A DNA stretch of 64,000 nt from NCBI GenBank assembly GCA_018432315.1, contig JAHDLB010000007.1, positions 62,001 to 126,000 on the forward strand, in the 5' to 3' direction. This document shows positions 1 to 8,259 of this stretch, piece by piece (position 1 is the first letter of the stretch; each line of letters opens with the position of its first letter). Both the position numbers and the translations under genes were made by a program. The DNA comes from Anaerolineae bacterium (GTDB lineage Bacteria > Chloroflexota > Anaerolineae > Aggregatilineales > Aggregatilineaceae). The notes under the pieces are model-generated. The model searched no databases and was not told the origin of the DNA. It was given only the letters and a program-made list of their open reading frames with translations.

Positions 1-2272
1 AGCTCGCGGCGCGCTCGCCGCGCTGCCACTGCGCGAGCGCCTGAATCGCCAGCACCTCAATGACGATCCCCAGCCGGTCCTCGCCTTCCGCCGCCTGAAG
101 CAGGCGTTCGAGCAGCGCCAGAGCGCGCCCGGTCGCAGACTGATCCCCTATCACCACCCACACGCGCGCTACCGCCAGTTGCGCGGCGTCACTGTCGGCC
201 CGTTCCTCGAGGGCGGCTTCGCGCAGCATCTGGTCGACCCAGGTAACGGCAGCGCGGAGCCTGTCCTGGGCCAGCCAAAGCTCGAGCTGCAGCCGCTCGA
301 AGCGGCTGATCCAGTGGGCAAACTGGGTCTGTTCCACCAGCGGACGGGCTCGCTCCAGGTAATCCTCGGCGCCGCTAACGTCGCCTTCCGCGAGCCTGGC
401 CCGCCCCGCGATCAGGTATCCGGCAATCATCGATCGCACGTCGCCGCCCAGCTCGGCGCGTTCCAGCCCGCGCGACAAGTGATCCCAGGTCCCGGAAAGG
501 TCGTCCCATTCATACAGCAGCTCGCTCATGCGAATGTACACCCAGCCGGTCAGCGGGAGGGGATAGCGGCCCCAATTCTCCCGCGCCTGGATAGCCGCCA
601 GCGCCTGTTGCCAGTACCCGGCAGCATCCCGCAGGTGGCCTTGTTGCAGGCTGAGGTCGGCGAGCGCGCCGTACACATGCACGGCCAGGACGCGAAAAGC
701 CGGGGCGTGAGTGTAATTCAACAGCTTCCGATAGGACTCCTGCGCTTGTTGCCAGTGACCGTTGCGACGGTACGTGTCGCCGAGCGCGCCGTAAATCCCC
801 GCCAGAAAATCCAGGTCACTTTCCGGCAGCTCGCGCAGCGCCCGATCAGCCAGATGCTCCGCCCGCGCCAGGTCGTTCTCGAAGCAGGCGATGTTGCAGC
901 GCAGCGCAGTCGCCCGCGCCCGGTGAAGCGCCTCGTCATCCCCGCGGGCGTGCGCCAACCGCTCGACCTCGTCCAGCCAGCGAGCGGAGGCGTCGAATTG
1001 GCCGGTCACGAGCAGCACACCCGCCTGCGCCAACCCGATCGTCGGATGGGACGACAACCACGCGTCGGGCAGCGATCCCAGCCAGCGCTGCACCACGCGG
1101 ATCTCGCCGCCCAACAACCGGGAGGTCACGTAGCGCTCCAGAATGCGCCCGACAAGCTCCACGTCGTCCCCTTCAACCGCATGCTGGAAGGCGCGGTCCG
1201 GCAGGTCGTGGGCCAGGCACCAGCGCGCCGCGCGCCGGTGAAGGTGGACAATGTCGCCGGGATGGCGCTGTCTCAGGCATTCGAACAGAAAATCGCGAAA
1301 CAGGCGATGGAAACGGAACCATTCCCGGCTCGCGTCCAACGGGACCAGGAACAGGTTCTTGCGCTCGATGGCTTCCAGCACCGCCTGTCCATCCTCCCGA
1401 CCGGTGACGGCATTGCACAACGGCCCGCAGAGTCGATCCAGCACGCTGACTCGAAGCATGAACTGCTGCATCTCGTCCGGCAGAGGCGCGAGCACATCCT
1501 CGCTCAGGTAGTCGGCGATGAACCGGTATTTCCCGGTGACGGCCCGCCTGCCTGTTTCCGCCGGGCGGCGCAGGCTCAACGCGGCTAGCTGGAGCCCGGC
1601 GATCCAGCCCTCGACCTGAGTTTGCAGGGCCATCACATCGTCGTGAGAAAGGTCCAGCTCGGCCACGCTGCCAAAGAAACCGACCGTTTCTTCGGGCAAA
1701 AACCGCAGATCCTCGGCCCGCAGCTCGAGGAGTTCTCCGCGCGCCCGGTAGCGGGCAATGGGCAGAGGCGGCTCCTCGCGCCCGGCCAGCACGAAATGGA
1801 GCGACGGCGGCAGATGGTCCAGCAGGAAAGTCAGCGCCCGGTGGATCGATGCATCGTCGATCAGGTGACAATCGTCGAGGACGAGCACCACGGGGCCGGG
1901 CATGTCGCTGGCCAGGTTGACGACCGCCGGCAGGACCGCTTCGACGTCCGGCATCATAGCGCCGAGCAGCAGTCCCGGCGGGCTCTCCATGACGCCCGGC
2001 TGCGCTTCCTCCCATGCCGCCAGCAGGTAGCGCAGAAAGCGCTCGAGATCGTTATCTTCTTCGCCGAGCGACAGCCAGGCCACCGGGACGCGGCTCGAGT
2101 GGGCCCATTGAGCGAGCAGCGTCGTTTTGCCATACCCTGCCGGGGCGGCGATCAGGGTGAGTTTGCGCCTGGAAATCGCACGCTCCAGCGCGTTCGTCAG
2201 CCGCTCGCGCAGGATGGATCGATCGGGTTGTGGCGGGATTCGCAGTTTCGTCGTCAGCAGGAAGGGTTCCAT
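1..2272 (-). CDS. MalT-like LuxR-family ATP-dependent regulator, N-terminal part (runs off the left edge)
   Basis: The frame opens at an ATG at 2272 and stays open to base 1, giving about 757 codons of a protein whose family is normally about 900 residues. Residues about 42-52 are a P-loop (AAPAGYGKTT), followed by a Walker B-like VLVLDDCHLI near residue 125. This is the usual STAND ATPase of MalT/LAL regulators. The rest looks like the alpha-helical, TPR-like sensor region. The C-terminal LuxR helix-turn-helix expected for the family would lie outside the window, so it is not seen. The gene sits 45 bases downstream of the MFS transporter on the same strand and may be co-transcribed with it. 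The inducer is unknown. Confidence 0.85.
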   Translation of the reverse strand, partial: MEPFLLTTKLRIPPQPDRSILRERLTNALERAISRRKLTLIAAPAGYGKTTLLAQWAHSSRVPVAWLSLGEEDNDLERFLRYLLAAWEEAQPGVMESPPGLLLGAMMPDVEAVLPAVVNLASDMPGPVVLVLDDCHLIDDASIHRALTFLLDHLPPSLHFVLAGREEPPLPIARYRARGELLELRAEDLRFLPEETVGFFGSVAELDLSHDDVMALQTQVEGWIAGLQLAALSLRRPAETGRRAVTGKYRFIADYLSEDVLAPLPDEMQQFMLRVSVLDRLCGPLCNAVTGREDGQAVLEAIERKNLFLVPLDASREWFRFHRLFRDFLFECLRQRHPGDIVHLHRRAARWCLAHDLPDRAFQHAVEGDDVELVGRILERYVTSRLLGGEIRVVQRWLGSLPDAWLSSHPTIGLAQAGVLLVTGQFDASARWLDEVERLAHARGDDEALHRARATALRCNIACFENDLARAEHLADRALRELPESDLDFLAGIYGALGDTYRRNGHWQQAQESYRKLLNYTHAPAFRVLAVHVYGALADLSLQQGHLRDAAGYWQQALAAIQARENWGRYPLPLTGWVYIRMSELLYEWDDLSGTWDHLSRGLERAELGGDVRSMIAGYLIAGRARLAEGDVSGAEDYLERARPLVEQTQFAHWISRFERLQLELWLAQDRLRAAVTWVDQMLREAALEERADSDAAQLAVARVWVVIGDQSATGRALALLERLLQAAEGEDRLGIVIEVLAIQALAQWQRGERAAS

Positions 2273-2317
2273 GAGGCCACCTCTCGCCATCACTCAAACA
2301 TCGTTCGGCAGGCCACG

Positions 2318-3550
2318 CTAGCGCCGCCCGCTCGCGAGCTGGACGGCGGAATCCGCGCGGCGCAGGGTGAGCATGGCCCAGATGCCCACCAGCGGCCCCA
2401 GCGCCAGGAACGCAAACGCCCATTCCCAGCCGACCGCGTCTTCGACCACAGGAAGCAGCCGGATCGTGACCAGGGTCAGCAGAAAACCGAGGCTGGTTTG
2501 CAAGGTGAGCGCCGTGCCGACGATCTTACGTTCGGCCAGTTCGGTCACGCAGGCGGAAAACTGCGCCGAGTCCGCGACCACTGTGATCCCCCAGAGGATG
2601 GCGACACAGCTCAACACCACCGGACTGCCCCCGTACAGAAAGCCGATCCCCACTGCGCACGTCCCGCTGACTCCCAGCGAGGCGATCGTGATCGTGGTGC
2701 GCCCCACGCGGTCGGCCATGACGCCCGCCGCGAGGCTGCCCAGGCCGCCGGCGCCGATCACCGCGAAGGTGGTCGCGCTGGCCCAGGCTTCTCCCACCCC
2801 GGATCGCTCGAAACTGGCGAGCAGAAACGCGTGCATCCACGACCACATGGCGAACAACTCCCACATGTGCCCCAGGTAGCCGAGATTTGCCAGCATGACG
2901 TCGCGCGCCCGAAAGATGTCGCGCAGGTGAGTCAGGCTCAGGCGGGGCGAAGGGCTGCGGTAGGGCCCCTCCTCGACGAAAGCGAACGCGATCACCCCGC
3001 CCAGCAGCGCCGAACCCGCCGCGAAGTACATCGCCAGCCGCCAGTCCCCGATCCCGCCCACCGCGTTGACCAGGTGCGGCGAGGCCGAGCCGACGGTCAG
3101 CGCGCCGACCAGCAGGCCGATCCCCAACCCGCGATCTTCGCGCGTCCAGGTCGTCATGATCTTCATCCCGACGGGATACACGCCCGCCAGCACCATCCCC
3201 GCCAGGAAGCGAAGGACGAGCGCCGGCGCCAGGCTCGTGGCGAAGAGGGGAATGAGCGCGGTCGCGAGGGCGGCCAGCAGCGCCGAAATCGCGAAAAACT
3301 GCCGCGAGGGGATCCGGTCGGCGAGCGTCAGCGCCGACGACCCCAGCGCACCGGCCACGAAGCCGATCTGCACCGACATCGTGAGCCACGCTTTCCCGGA
3401 ATCGTTCAGTTGCCACGCATCCGTGAGGGCTGGCACGACCGCCGACGCGGAAAACCACACCGACATAGCCAGCAGTTCGGCCAGCGAGAGCAGCAGCAGC
3501 GTGCGCCACTTGTCTCTCGGAGCTTCGTAGGATGTCGACAATGAGACCAT
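2318..3550 (-). CDS. MFS transporter
   Basis: This 410-residue, strongly hydrophobic protein has the length and helix pattern of a 12-segment major facilitator. The opening segment (LLLLSLAELLAMSVWFSASAV) fits a first membrane helix, and an arginine- and glycine-rich loop separates the two halves. The ATG at 3550 has a GAGG seven bases upstream, so I keep that start. The substrate cannot be read from the sequence. It is followed on the same strand by the MalT-like regulator gene, which suggests regulated efflux or uptake. A perfect 22-base palindrome lies about 70 bases upstream of the start. Confidence 0.88.
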   Translation of the reverse strand: MVSLSTSYEAPRDKWRTLLLLSLAELLAMSVWFSASAVVPALTDAWQLNDSGKAWLTMSVQIGFVAGALGSSALTLADRIPSRQFFAISALLAALATALIPLFATSLAPALVLRFLAGMVLAGVYPVGMKIMTTWTREDRGLGIGLLVGALTVGSASPHLVNAVGGIGDWRLAMYFAAGSALLGGVIAFAFVEEGPYRSPSPRLSLTHLRDIFRARDVMLANLGYLGHMWELFAMWSWMHAFLLASFERSGVGEAWASATTFAVIGAGGLGSLAAGVMADRVGRTTITIASLGVSGTCAVGIGFLYGGSPVVLSCVAILWGITVVADSAQFSACVTELAERKIVGTALTLQTSLGFLLTLVTIRLLPVVEDAVGWEWAFAFLALGPLVGIWAMLTLRRADSAVQLASGRR

Positions 3551-3618
3551 GATGAATCCTCACCGGATAAGCTCTTGGACCTGGCGGTCCGTTTTTCCAG
3601 TCTACCATATCGGTCAAA

Positions 3619-3640
3619 TGCCCCGTGACGTCACGGGGCA
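3619..3640. promoter_or_regulatory. 22-bp perfect palindrome upstream of the MFS gene
   Basis: The 22 bases form a perfect inverted repeat with the centre GTGACGTCAC. It lies between the end of the DUF4242 gene (3708) and the MFS start (3550). No real T-run follows it on the minus strand, so a dimeric operator is more likely than a terminator. Which protein binds it is unknown. Confidence 0.5.
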
Positions 3641-3707
3641 GGGCGCAAAAGCCGAGCGCGGAAGCCACCTTGCCGCCTCCGCGCTCGCTGCTCAGGATGT
3701 ACCGCAG

Positions 3708-3983
3708 CTACACCTCCGCGGTCGTGGGGTCGATGATCTCTCGCACCTCCGACACACGGTCCGCCGGAAACCCGCCCCGGCGAGCGTGCTCGCGCACCAT
3801 CTGCTCGGACGGCGCGATGTACGTGCAGTAGAGGCGGTCGTCGGTGACAAAGCTCTGGATCCACTGCACGCTTGGCCCCAGGTCCTGCAGCACGCTGCAC
3901 GACTTCTGAGAGATGGCCTGGAGATCGGCGGCGGAAAGCTGGCCGGCCTCGGGAATGATCCGCTCGATGATGTACTTGGGCAT
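3708..3983 (-). CDS. DUF4242 family (SCO4226-like) small protein
   Basis: This is a 91-residue protein without a signal peptide. It starts MPKYIIER and carries the family landmarks AISQKSC, QSFVTDDRLYC and REHARRGGFPADRV, ending in a short IIDPTTAE tail. The DUF4242 family has a ferredoxin-like fold. One Streptomyces member (SCO4226) binds nickel, but the function in other members is not established. It lies 32 bases after the small secreted protein gene on the same strand, so the two probably form one transcript. Confidence 0.85.
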   Translation of the reverse strand: MPKYIIERIIPEAGQLSAADLQAISQKSCSVLQDLGPSVQWIQSFVTDDRLYCTYIAPSEQMVREHARRGGFPADRVSEVREIIDPTTAEV

Positions 3984-4015
3984 CGTGAATTCTCCTGTTG
4001 GCTATTGGCTCCCGA

Positions 4016-4594
4016 TCAGGAAGCCGACATATCGACGATCGGCTCGTCCGCCGGGCAGGCAACGATCGGGTTGTAGTCGGCGAACAGGCCCTCGGGGTTG
4101 TGCGTCCACAGCCAGATGTGCAGGGCCCAGACAGGCGGCGTCTCGGGGATGTTGGTCTTCAGCGCGAATTCCTGCCCGTACAGGCTCGGCGGCTCCCGCC
4201 CTTCATCGTCCGGGTCCCACACATCGGCAAAGACAAGGTATTCGTACGCCACCAGGACCTGCGTGCCGTCGCCCAACGGTTCGTAGACCAGCGCCTCAGG
4301 CTGCGCCGGGTCCAGGACGTCGTCGCCTACCAGGTCTCCGTGGACGTAGTGCTGCCCCATTCCGCGCGTTTCACCGTGCGTGAAGCAGTCCAGGAATTTG
4401 CCATAGCCGGCATCCAGCGCCGTTTCCAGGTCGTGATACTGAGCGGTGCCGAGGCGCACCTCGTGGATGAGTTGCGCGGTCTCTTCGGGCAGTTCGACAC
4501 TGTCGCCGTCCTGCGCGTGAGCGGTCAGGAACACGGGCGCGGCGAAAACCAGCGCCACCAAAACGACACCCCAACGAACAACGCGTTTCTTCAT
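4016..4594 (-). CDS. small secreted protein of unknown function
   Basis: The 192-residue product has a Sec signal peptide (MKKRVVRWGVVLVALVF onward) ending at AHA before Gln. The mature part has an N-terminal helix (TAQLIHEVRLGTAQYHDLETAL) and then a conserved-looking core with GMGQHYVHGDLVGD, PEALVYEPLGDG and LVAYEYLVF. It ends in a His/Trp-rich stretch (WALHIWLWTHNPEG). I recognise this general pattern from uncharacterised secreted proteins but cannot name a domain. It is the first gene of a two-gene unit with the DUF4242 gene. Confidence 0.75.
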   Translation of the reverse strand: MKKRVVRWGVVLVALVFAAPVFLTAHAQDGDSVELPEETAQLIHEVRLGTAQYHDLETALDAGYGKFLDCFTHGETRGMGQHYVHGDLVGDDVLDPAQPEALVYEPLGDGTQVLVAYEYLVFADVWDPDDEGREPPSLYGQEFALKTNIPETPPVWALHIWLWTHNPEGLFADYNPIVACPADEPIVDMSAS

Positions 4595-4738
4595 GATCTT
4601 CGCTCCTTGCGTCTATGACTATGGGTTTTTACGGTAGCCCCAGCCTAGGGAATTCCGGAAAGGGTTGTCACCTGTCGAAAGACAGGAATCCGGACGGGAG
4701 CCGGTCGCCGCGGCGCAGAGCGCGAGAAGATCGAATTT

Positions 4739-4747
4739 TGTTATAAT
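4739..4747 (+). promoter_or_regulatory. extended -10 promoter of the NB-ARC/TPR regulator gene
   Basis: The bases TG, one spacer base and a perfect TATAAT (4742-4747) form a textbook extended -10 element. No good -35 is visible, which extended -10 promoters tolerate. A start near 4754 gives a leader of about 33 bases to the ATG at 4787. Confidence 0.6.
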
Positions 4748-4786
4748 GCATGAGACAAATGTCGAGCTGTGAAGAAAGCGCATCGC

Positions 4787-7252
4787 ATGAGTCTCCCATC
4801 GTCCCGCCTGCCGCTTGCTCCTCTCACAGATCGCGAACGCGACATCCTACGGCTGCTCGCGCACGGGCTGAGCGATCGAGAGATCGCTGAGCACACCGTT
4901 ATGACGGTAGGCACCGTCAAATGGTACAACCGGCAGATTTACAGCAAGCTCGGCGTTCGGAACCGCACCGAGGCCACCATCCGGGCCGAGCACCTGGGCC
5001 TGCTCGCGCGAGCACGCACGCCGGAGCGGACTTCCTCCCCACCGGCTGCCCGGCACAATCTGCCCGCCCCGATGACGTCCTTCGTGGGACGCAAGGCCGA
5101 GCTGGCGCAGCTCAGGGCGCTGTTCGGGCAGTCGCGCCTGATCACCCTGACCGGCCCACCCGGCACGGGCAAAACGCGCCTTGCCCTCGAAGCCGCCTTC
5201 ACCGTTCTGCACGCCTACCGCGATGGCGTCTACTGGATTCAACTCGCCCCGGTGAGCGATCCCCGGCACGTCCTCAAGAGCATCGCGCAGCACATGGCGG
5301 ATCTGAAAGAATCGAGCGGCCAATCCCTGCTGGAATCCGTGCAAGACTGGCTGCGCGACAAATCCGTGCTGTTGGTACTGGACAACTACGAACACCTGCT
5401 GAGCGCGGCCCCACTCGTCTCGGACCTGCTGAAAGCCGGCCCCAATGTCACCGTGCTGGTGACCAGCCGCGAGGCGCTGCGACTGTACGGCGAGCACGAG
5501 GTTCCCGTCCAGCCGCTCCGGGTTCCGGACCACCACACACAGCCGGCGCCGGACGAGCTTCAGGCTTTCGAAGCCGTCGACCTGTTCGTGCAGCGCGCCC
5601 GCGCCGTCGCGCCAGACTTCGCCCTGAATGACGGCAATGCCGCTACGGTCGCGGCGATCTGCGTTCACCTCGACGGACTCCCCCTGGCGATCGAGCTGGC
5701 GGCGGCGCGCATCCGGTTCTACGCGCCGCAGAATCTCCTGGTGCGCCTGGCGAGCCGCCTCGAAGCGCTGGACGCCGGGCCGCGCGACCTGCCCGCACGG
5801 CAGCAAACGCTGCGCGCCACGCTCGCCTGGAGCTATGACCTCCTCGACGAGGACGAAAAACTGCTGTTCGCGCGCCTGGGCGTGTTCGCCAACGGGTGCA
5901 CCTACGTGGCAGCCCAGGCCGTCTGTGGCGACAACCTGAGCATCGACATTGCGGCGGGCCTGGAATCGCTGCTCGCCAAGAGCCTGCTGCGCAAGGACCT
6001 GTCCCCCACCGGCGAGACGCGAGTGGTCATGCTGGAGACGATGCGCGAATACGCGCTGGCGCAGTTGGAGCAACGCGGCGAACGCGAGCTAGTGGCCCGC
6101 CGGCATGCCGGGTACTTCATGGCATTCGCCGAGCGCATGCGGCAGGAACTGCACGACGTGGACCAGGCACGGGTTCTGGCGCTGTTCGATGCCGAGCACG
6201 ACAATCTGCGCGCGGCGTTGGCGTGGAGCCTGGAGGCCGGTGATAGCGGCGAGATGAGCTTTCGCATCATCGGCGGCGTGGCGATCTTCTGGGACTTCCG
6301 GGGGTATTTCAGCGAGGGGCGCGAATGGCTCGCCAAAGCCCTGGAGAAATATCCGGCCATCCCGCCCAGCAAAGCCTATGCCGACGCGCTGTACGGCGGC
6401 GCCGACCTGGCCTACAACCAGTCGGATTACGCGGCAACGAAGGACCTGTTCGAGAAGGCGTTGGCGATTTATCGCGAGATGGGCGACGCACAGAGTACGG
6501 CGAACACCTTGATGGGGCTTGGCAACGCAGCCACCGAAGTCGGCGACTACGACGCGGCACTGGCGCTCTTTCAGGAAGCCTACGCCATCATGCGCGACAG
6601 CGGCGGCATCGTGGGCAGCGCGCGCGCCCTCACCATGTTGGGATGGTGCGCCCTGCGCCCGGGCGATTACCCGGCGGCCAGGGAATGGCTCGAACGAGCG
6701 CTCGCGCTGTTCGAGCAGGCGAACGATATGAACGGCATCAGCCTGGCCCTGTCGGGCCTGGGTGAGGTCGCTATCCGGCAGGGCGATCCGCGGCAGGCCG
6801 TCCCCTTGCTGCAACGAAGCCTCACGATTCGCCGCGAGTTGGGTCACCCGTGGGGGGTTGCCGTCTCGCTGGGCAGCCTGGGCTGGGCGGCGCTGTGCGA
6901 GGACGACATCGAGCAGGCGAGCCGGCTGCTCGGGGAAAGCCTGGGTATTCGCCTCCAGATCGGCGATCGGGGCGGCATCGCGTGGTGCCTGGAAAAGTTC
7001 GCCGAGATCGCCCGGCAGCAGGGCCACGACGGGCAGGCCGTCCGGCTGTATGGCGCGGCGGCGGCCATTCGCGCCCGCGTCAATTCCGTGATCGACCCCG
7101 CCGATCAAGCGTCGCACGCGACGCGCATCCGGGCGCTGCAGCGAAAACTCCCGCCCGACGTCTACCAGGCCGTCTGGGCCGAGGGGCAGGCCATGACCCT
7201 GGAACAAATCCGCGACAACCTGCTGCCGCCCTCCGACCCACCGACCGGCTGA
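4787..7252 (+). CDS. LuxR-type HTH / NB-ARC ATPase / TPR regulator
   Basis: This 821-residue cytoplasmic regulator begins with a LuxR-type helix-turn-helix (LTDRERDILRLLAHGLSDRE at about residues 12-70). The usual MTVGTVK recognition region and the SKLGVRNRTEA segment are both present. An FVGRKAEL motif then leads into an NB-ARC ATPase with a P-loop (TGPPGTGKTRL near residue 120) and Walker B (VLLVLDNYEHL near 197). From about residue 540 to 760 there are TPR-like helical repeats. The DNA-binding domain is at the N terminus, the reverse of MalT. A GTG at 4769 in the same frame is an alternative start, but the ATG has a better purine-rich stretch upstream. The signal it senses is unknown. It is followed by the carotenoid-type genes on the same strand. 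Confidence 0.87.
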   Translation: MSLPSSRLPLAPLTDRERDILRLLAHGLSDREIAEHTVMTVGTVKWYNRQIYSKLGVRNRTEATIRAEHLGLLARARTPERTSSPPAARHNLPAPMTSFVGRKAELAQLRALFGQSRLITLTGPPGTGKTRLALEAAFTVLHAYRDGVYWIQLAPVSDPRHVLKSIAQHMADLKESSGQSLLESVQDWLRDKSVLLVLDNYEHLLSAAPLVSDLLKAGPNVTVLVTSREALRLYGEHEVPVQPLRVPDHHTQPAPDELQAFEAVDLFVQRARAVAPDFALNDGNAATVAAICVHLDGLPLAIELAAARIRFYAPQNLLVRLASRLEALDAGPRDLPARQQTLRATLAWSYDLLDEDEKLLFARLGVFANGCTYVAAQAVCGDNLSIDIAAGLESLLAKSLLRKDLSPTGETRVVMLETMREYALAQLEQRGERELVARRHAGYFMAFAERMRQELHDVDQARVLALFDAEHDNLRAALAWSLEAGDSGEMSFRIIGGVAIFWDFRGYFSEGREWLAKALEKYPAIPPSKAYADALYGGADLAYNQSDYAATKDLFEKALAIYREMGDAQSTANTLMGLGNAATEVGDYDAALALFQEAYAIMRDSGGIVGSARALTMLGWCALRPGDYPAAREWLERALALFEQANDMNGISLALSGLGEVAIRQGDPRQAVPLLQRSLTIRRELGHPWGVAVSLGSLGWAALCEDDIEQASRLLGESLGIRLQIGDRGGIAWCLEKFAEIARQQGHDGQAVRLYGAAAAIRARVNSVIDPADQASHATRIRALQRKLPPDVYQAVWAEGQAMTLEQIRDNLLPPSDPPTG

Positions 7253-7366
7253 GCGCAGCGCCGGGCCGCCGGTGCTTCCCTCCTCAGCGCAACGTTTCAC
7301 TCGCTGCGGCGTACATACATAGTGAACGAGACTGCACGCTGGCGAAAGTGAGCGGACGAAATCGCC

Positions 7367-8242
7367 ATGGACACAACCGGAGTGAAACCAGGCTGGAACC
7401 TCTCCCAGCTACGCCTGATGCACGACATGCTCTCCCCCGCAGCGGATTCCCCGCCCGCGGCCATCACCAAAGCGGCCAGCCACCACACCTACCACATCAT
7501 CGGCCTGCTCGTGGACCGGGACCGGACCGAGGACGCTTACCGGGCGTATGCGTATTTCCGCTGGGTGGACGACTGGCTCGACCAGGGCCGGCGCGACCGG
7601 GACGACCGGCTCGCGTTCGTCGAACGCCAACAGGCGCTCATCGATCGGGCGTATGCTGGCGCACAGGCGCACGGTCTGGCGGCGGAGGAGCAGATGGTCG
7701 TGGACCTGATCCGGGCGGACGACGAGCCCAACAGCGGGCTGCGCCTGTACATCCAGAACCTGATGGCCGTGATGGCGTTCGACGCCGGGCGCAGAGGCCG
7801 CCTGATCTCGGCCCGCGAACTGAGCGCGTACACGCACTGGCTGGCGGTGGGTGTCACCGAGGCGCTGCACTACTTCATCGGCCACGGCGATCCGCCGCCG
7901 ACCGGCAACGCGCGCTATCATGCCGTCACGGCAGCGCACATCACCCACATGCTGCGCGACACCTGCGAAGATGTGGCCGCCGGGTATTTCAACGTCCCGC
8001 GCGAATACCTCGCCGAGCACGGCATCGGCCCCGGTGACGTGAACAGCGCCGCCTATCGCGCGTGGGTGCAAGGGCGCGTGCAGATGGCGCGCGACTCGTT
8101 CGCGGCAGGGCGCGCCTATCTCGCGCAGGTGCGCAACGTCCGCAGCCGCGTGGCGGGTCACATTTACTGCCTCCGCTTCGAGCGCGTGCTGGAGACCATC
8201 GAACAGGGCGGCTACCGGCTGCCCGGCTGCGAACAGATCTGA
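7367..8242 (+). CDS. squalene/phytoene synthase family protein
   Basis: The 291-residue product has the two Asp-rich motifs of head-to-head prenyl synthases. The first is VDDWLD near residue 66 and the second is RDTCEDVAAGYFNVP near residue 196, so the Mg-diphosphate binding site looks intact. The family condenses two prenyl diphosphates, giving phytoene or squalene-type products. The next gene is a CrtI-like desaturase only 17 bases downstream, which favours carotenoid synthesis. The protein is at the short end of the family, and the chain length of the substrate (C15 or C20) cannot be decided here. No strong ribosome binding site is seen before the ATG at 7367. Confidence 0.82.
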   Translation: MDTTGVKPGWNLSQLRLMHDMLSPAADSPPAAITKAASHHTYHIIGLLVDRDRTEDAYRAYAYFRWVDDWLDQGRRDRDDRLAFVERQQALIDRAYAGAQAHGLAAEEQMVVDLIRADDEPNSGLRLYIQNLMAVMAFDAGRRGRLISARELSAYTHWLAVGVTEALHYFIGHGDPPPTGNARYHAVTAAHITHMLRDTCEDVAAGYFNVPREYLAEHGIGPGDVNSAAYRAWVQGRVQMARDSFAAGRAYLAQVRNVRSRVAGHIYCLRFERVLETIEQGGYRLPGCEQI

Positions 8243-8259
8243 AAAGCCAGAGGACATCC

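Noticed and set aside
1622-3544. 640-codon plus-strand frame opposite the regulator and MFS genes
   Set aside because: It has the His/Gln/Arg-rich composition of a shadow frame, and both minus-strand genes have clear motifs.
4692-4735. A -35 box for the 4739 promoter
   Set aside because: No TTGACA-like hexamer lies at the right distance, so only the extended -10 is reported.
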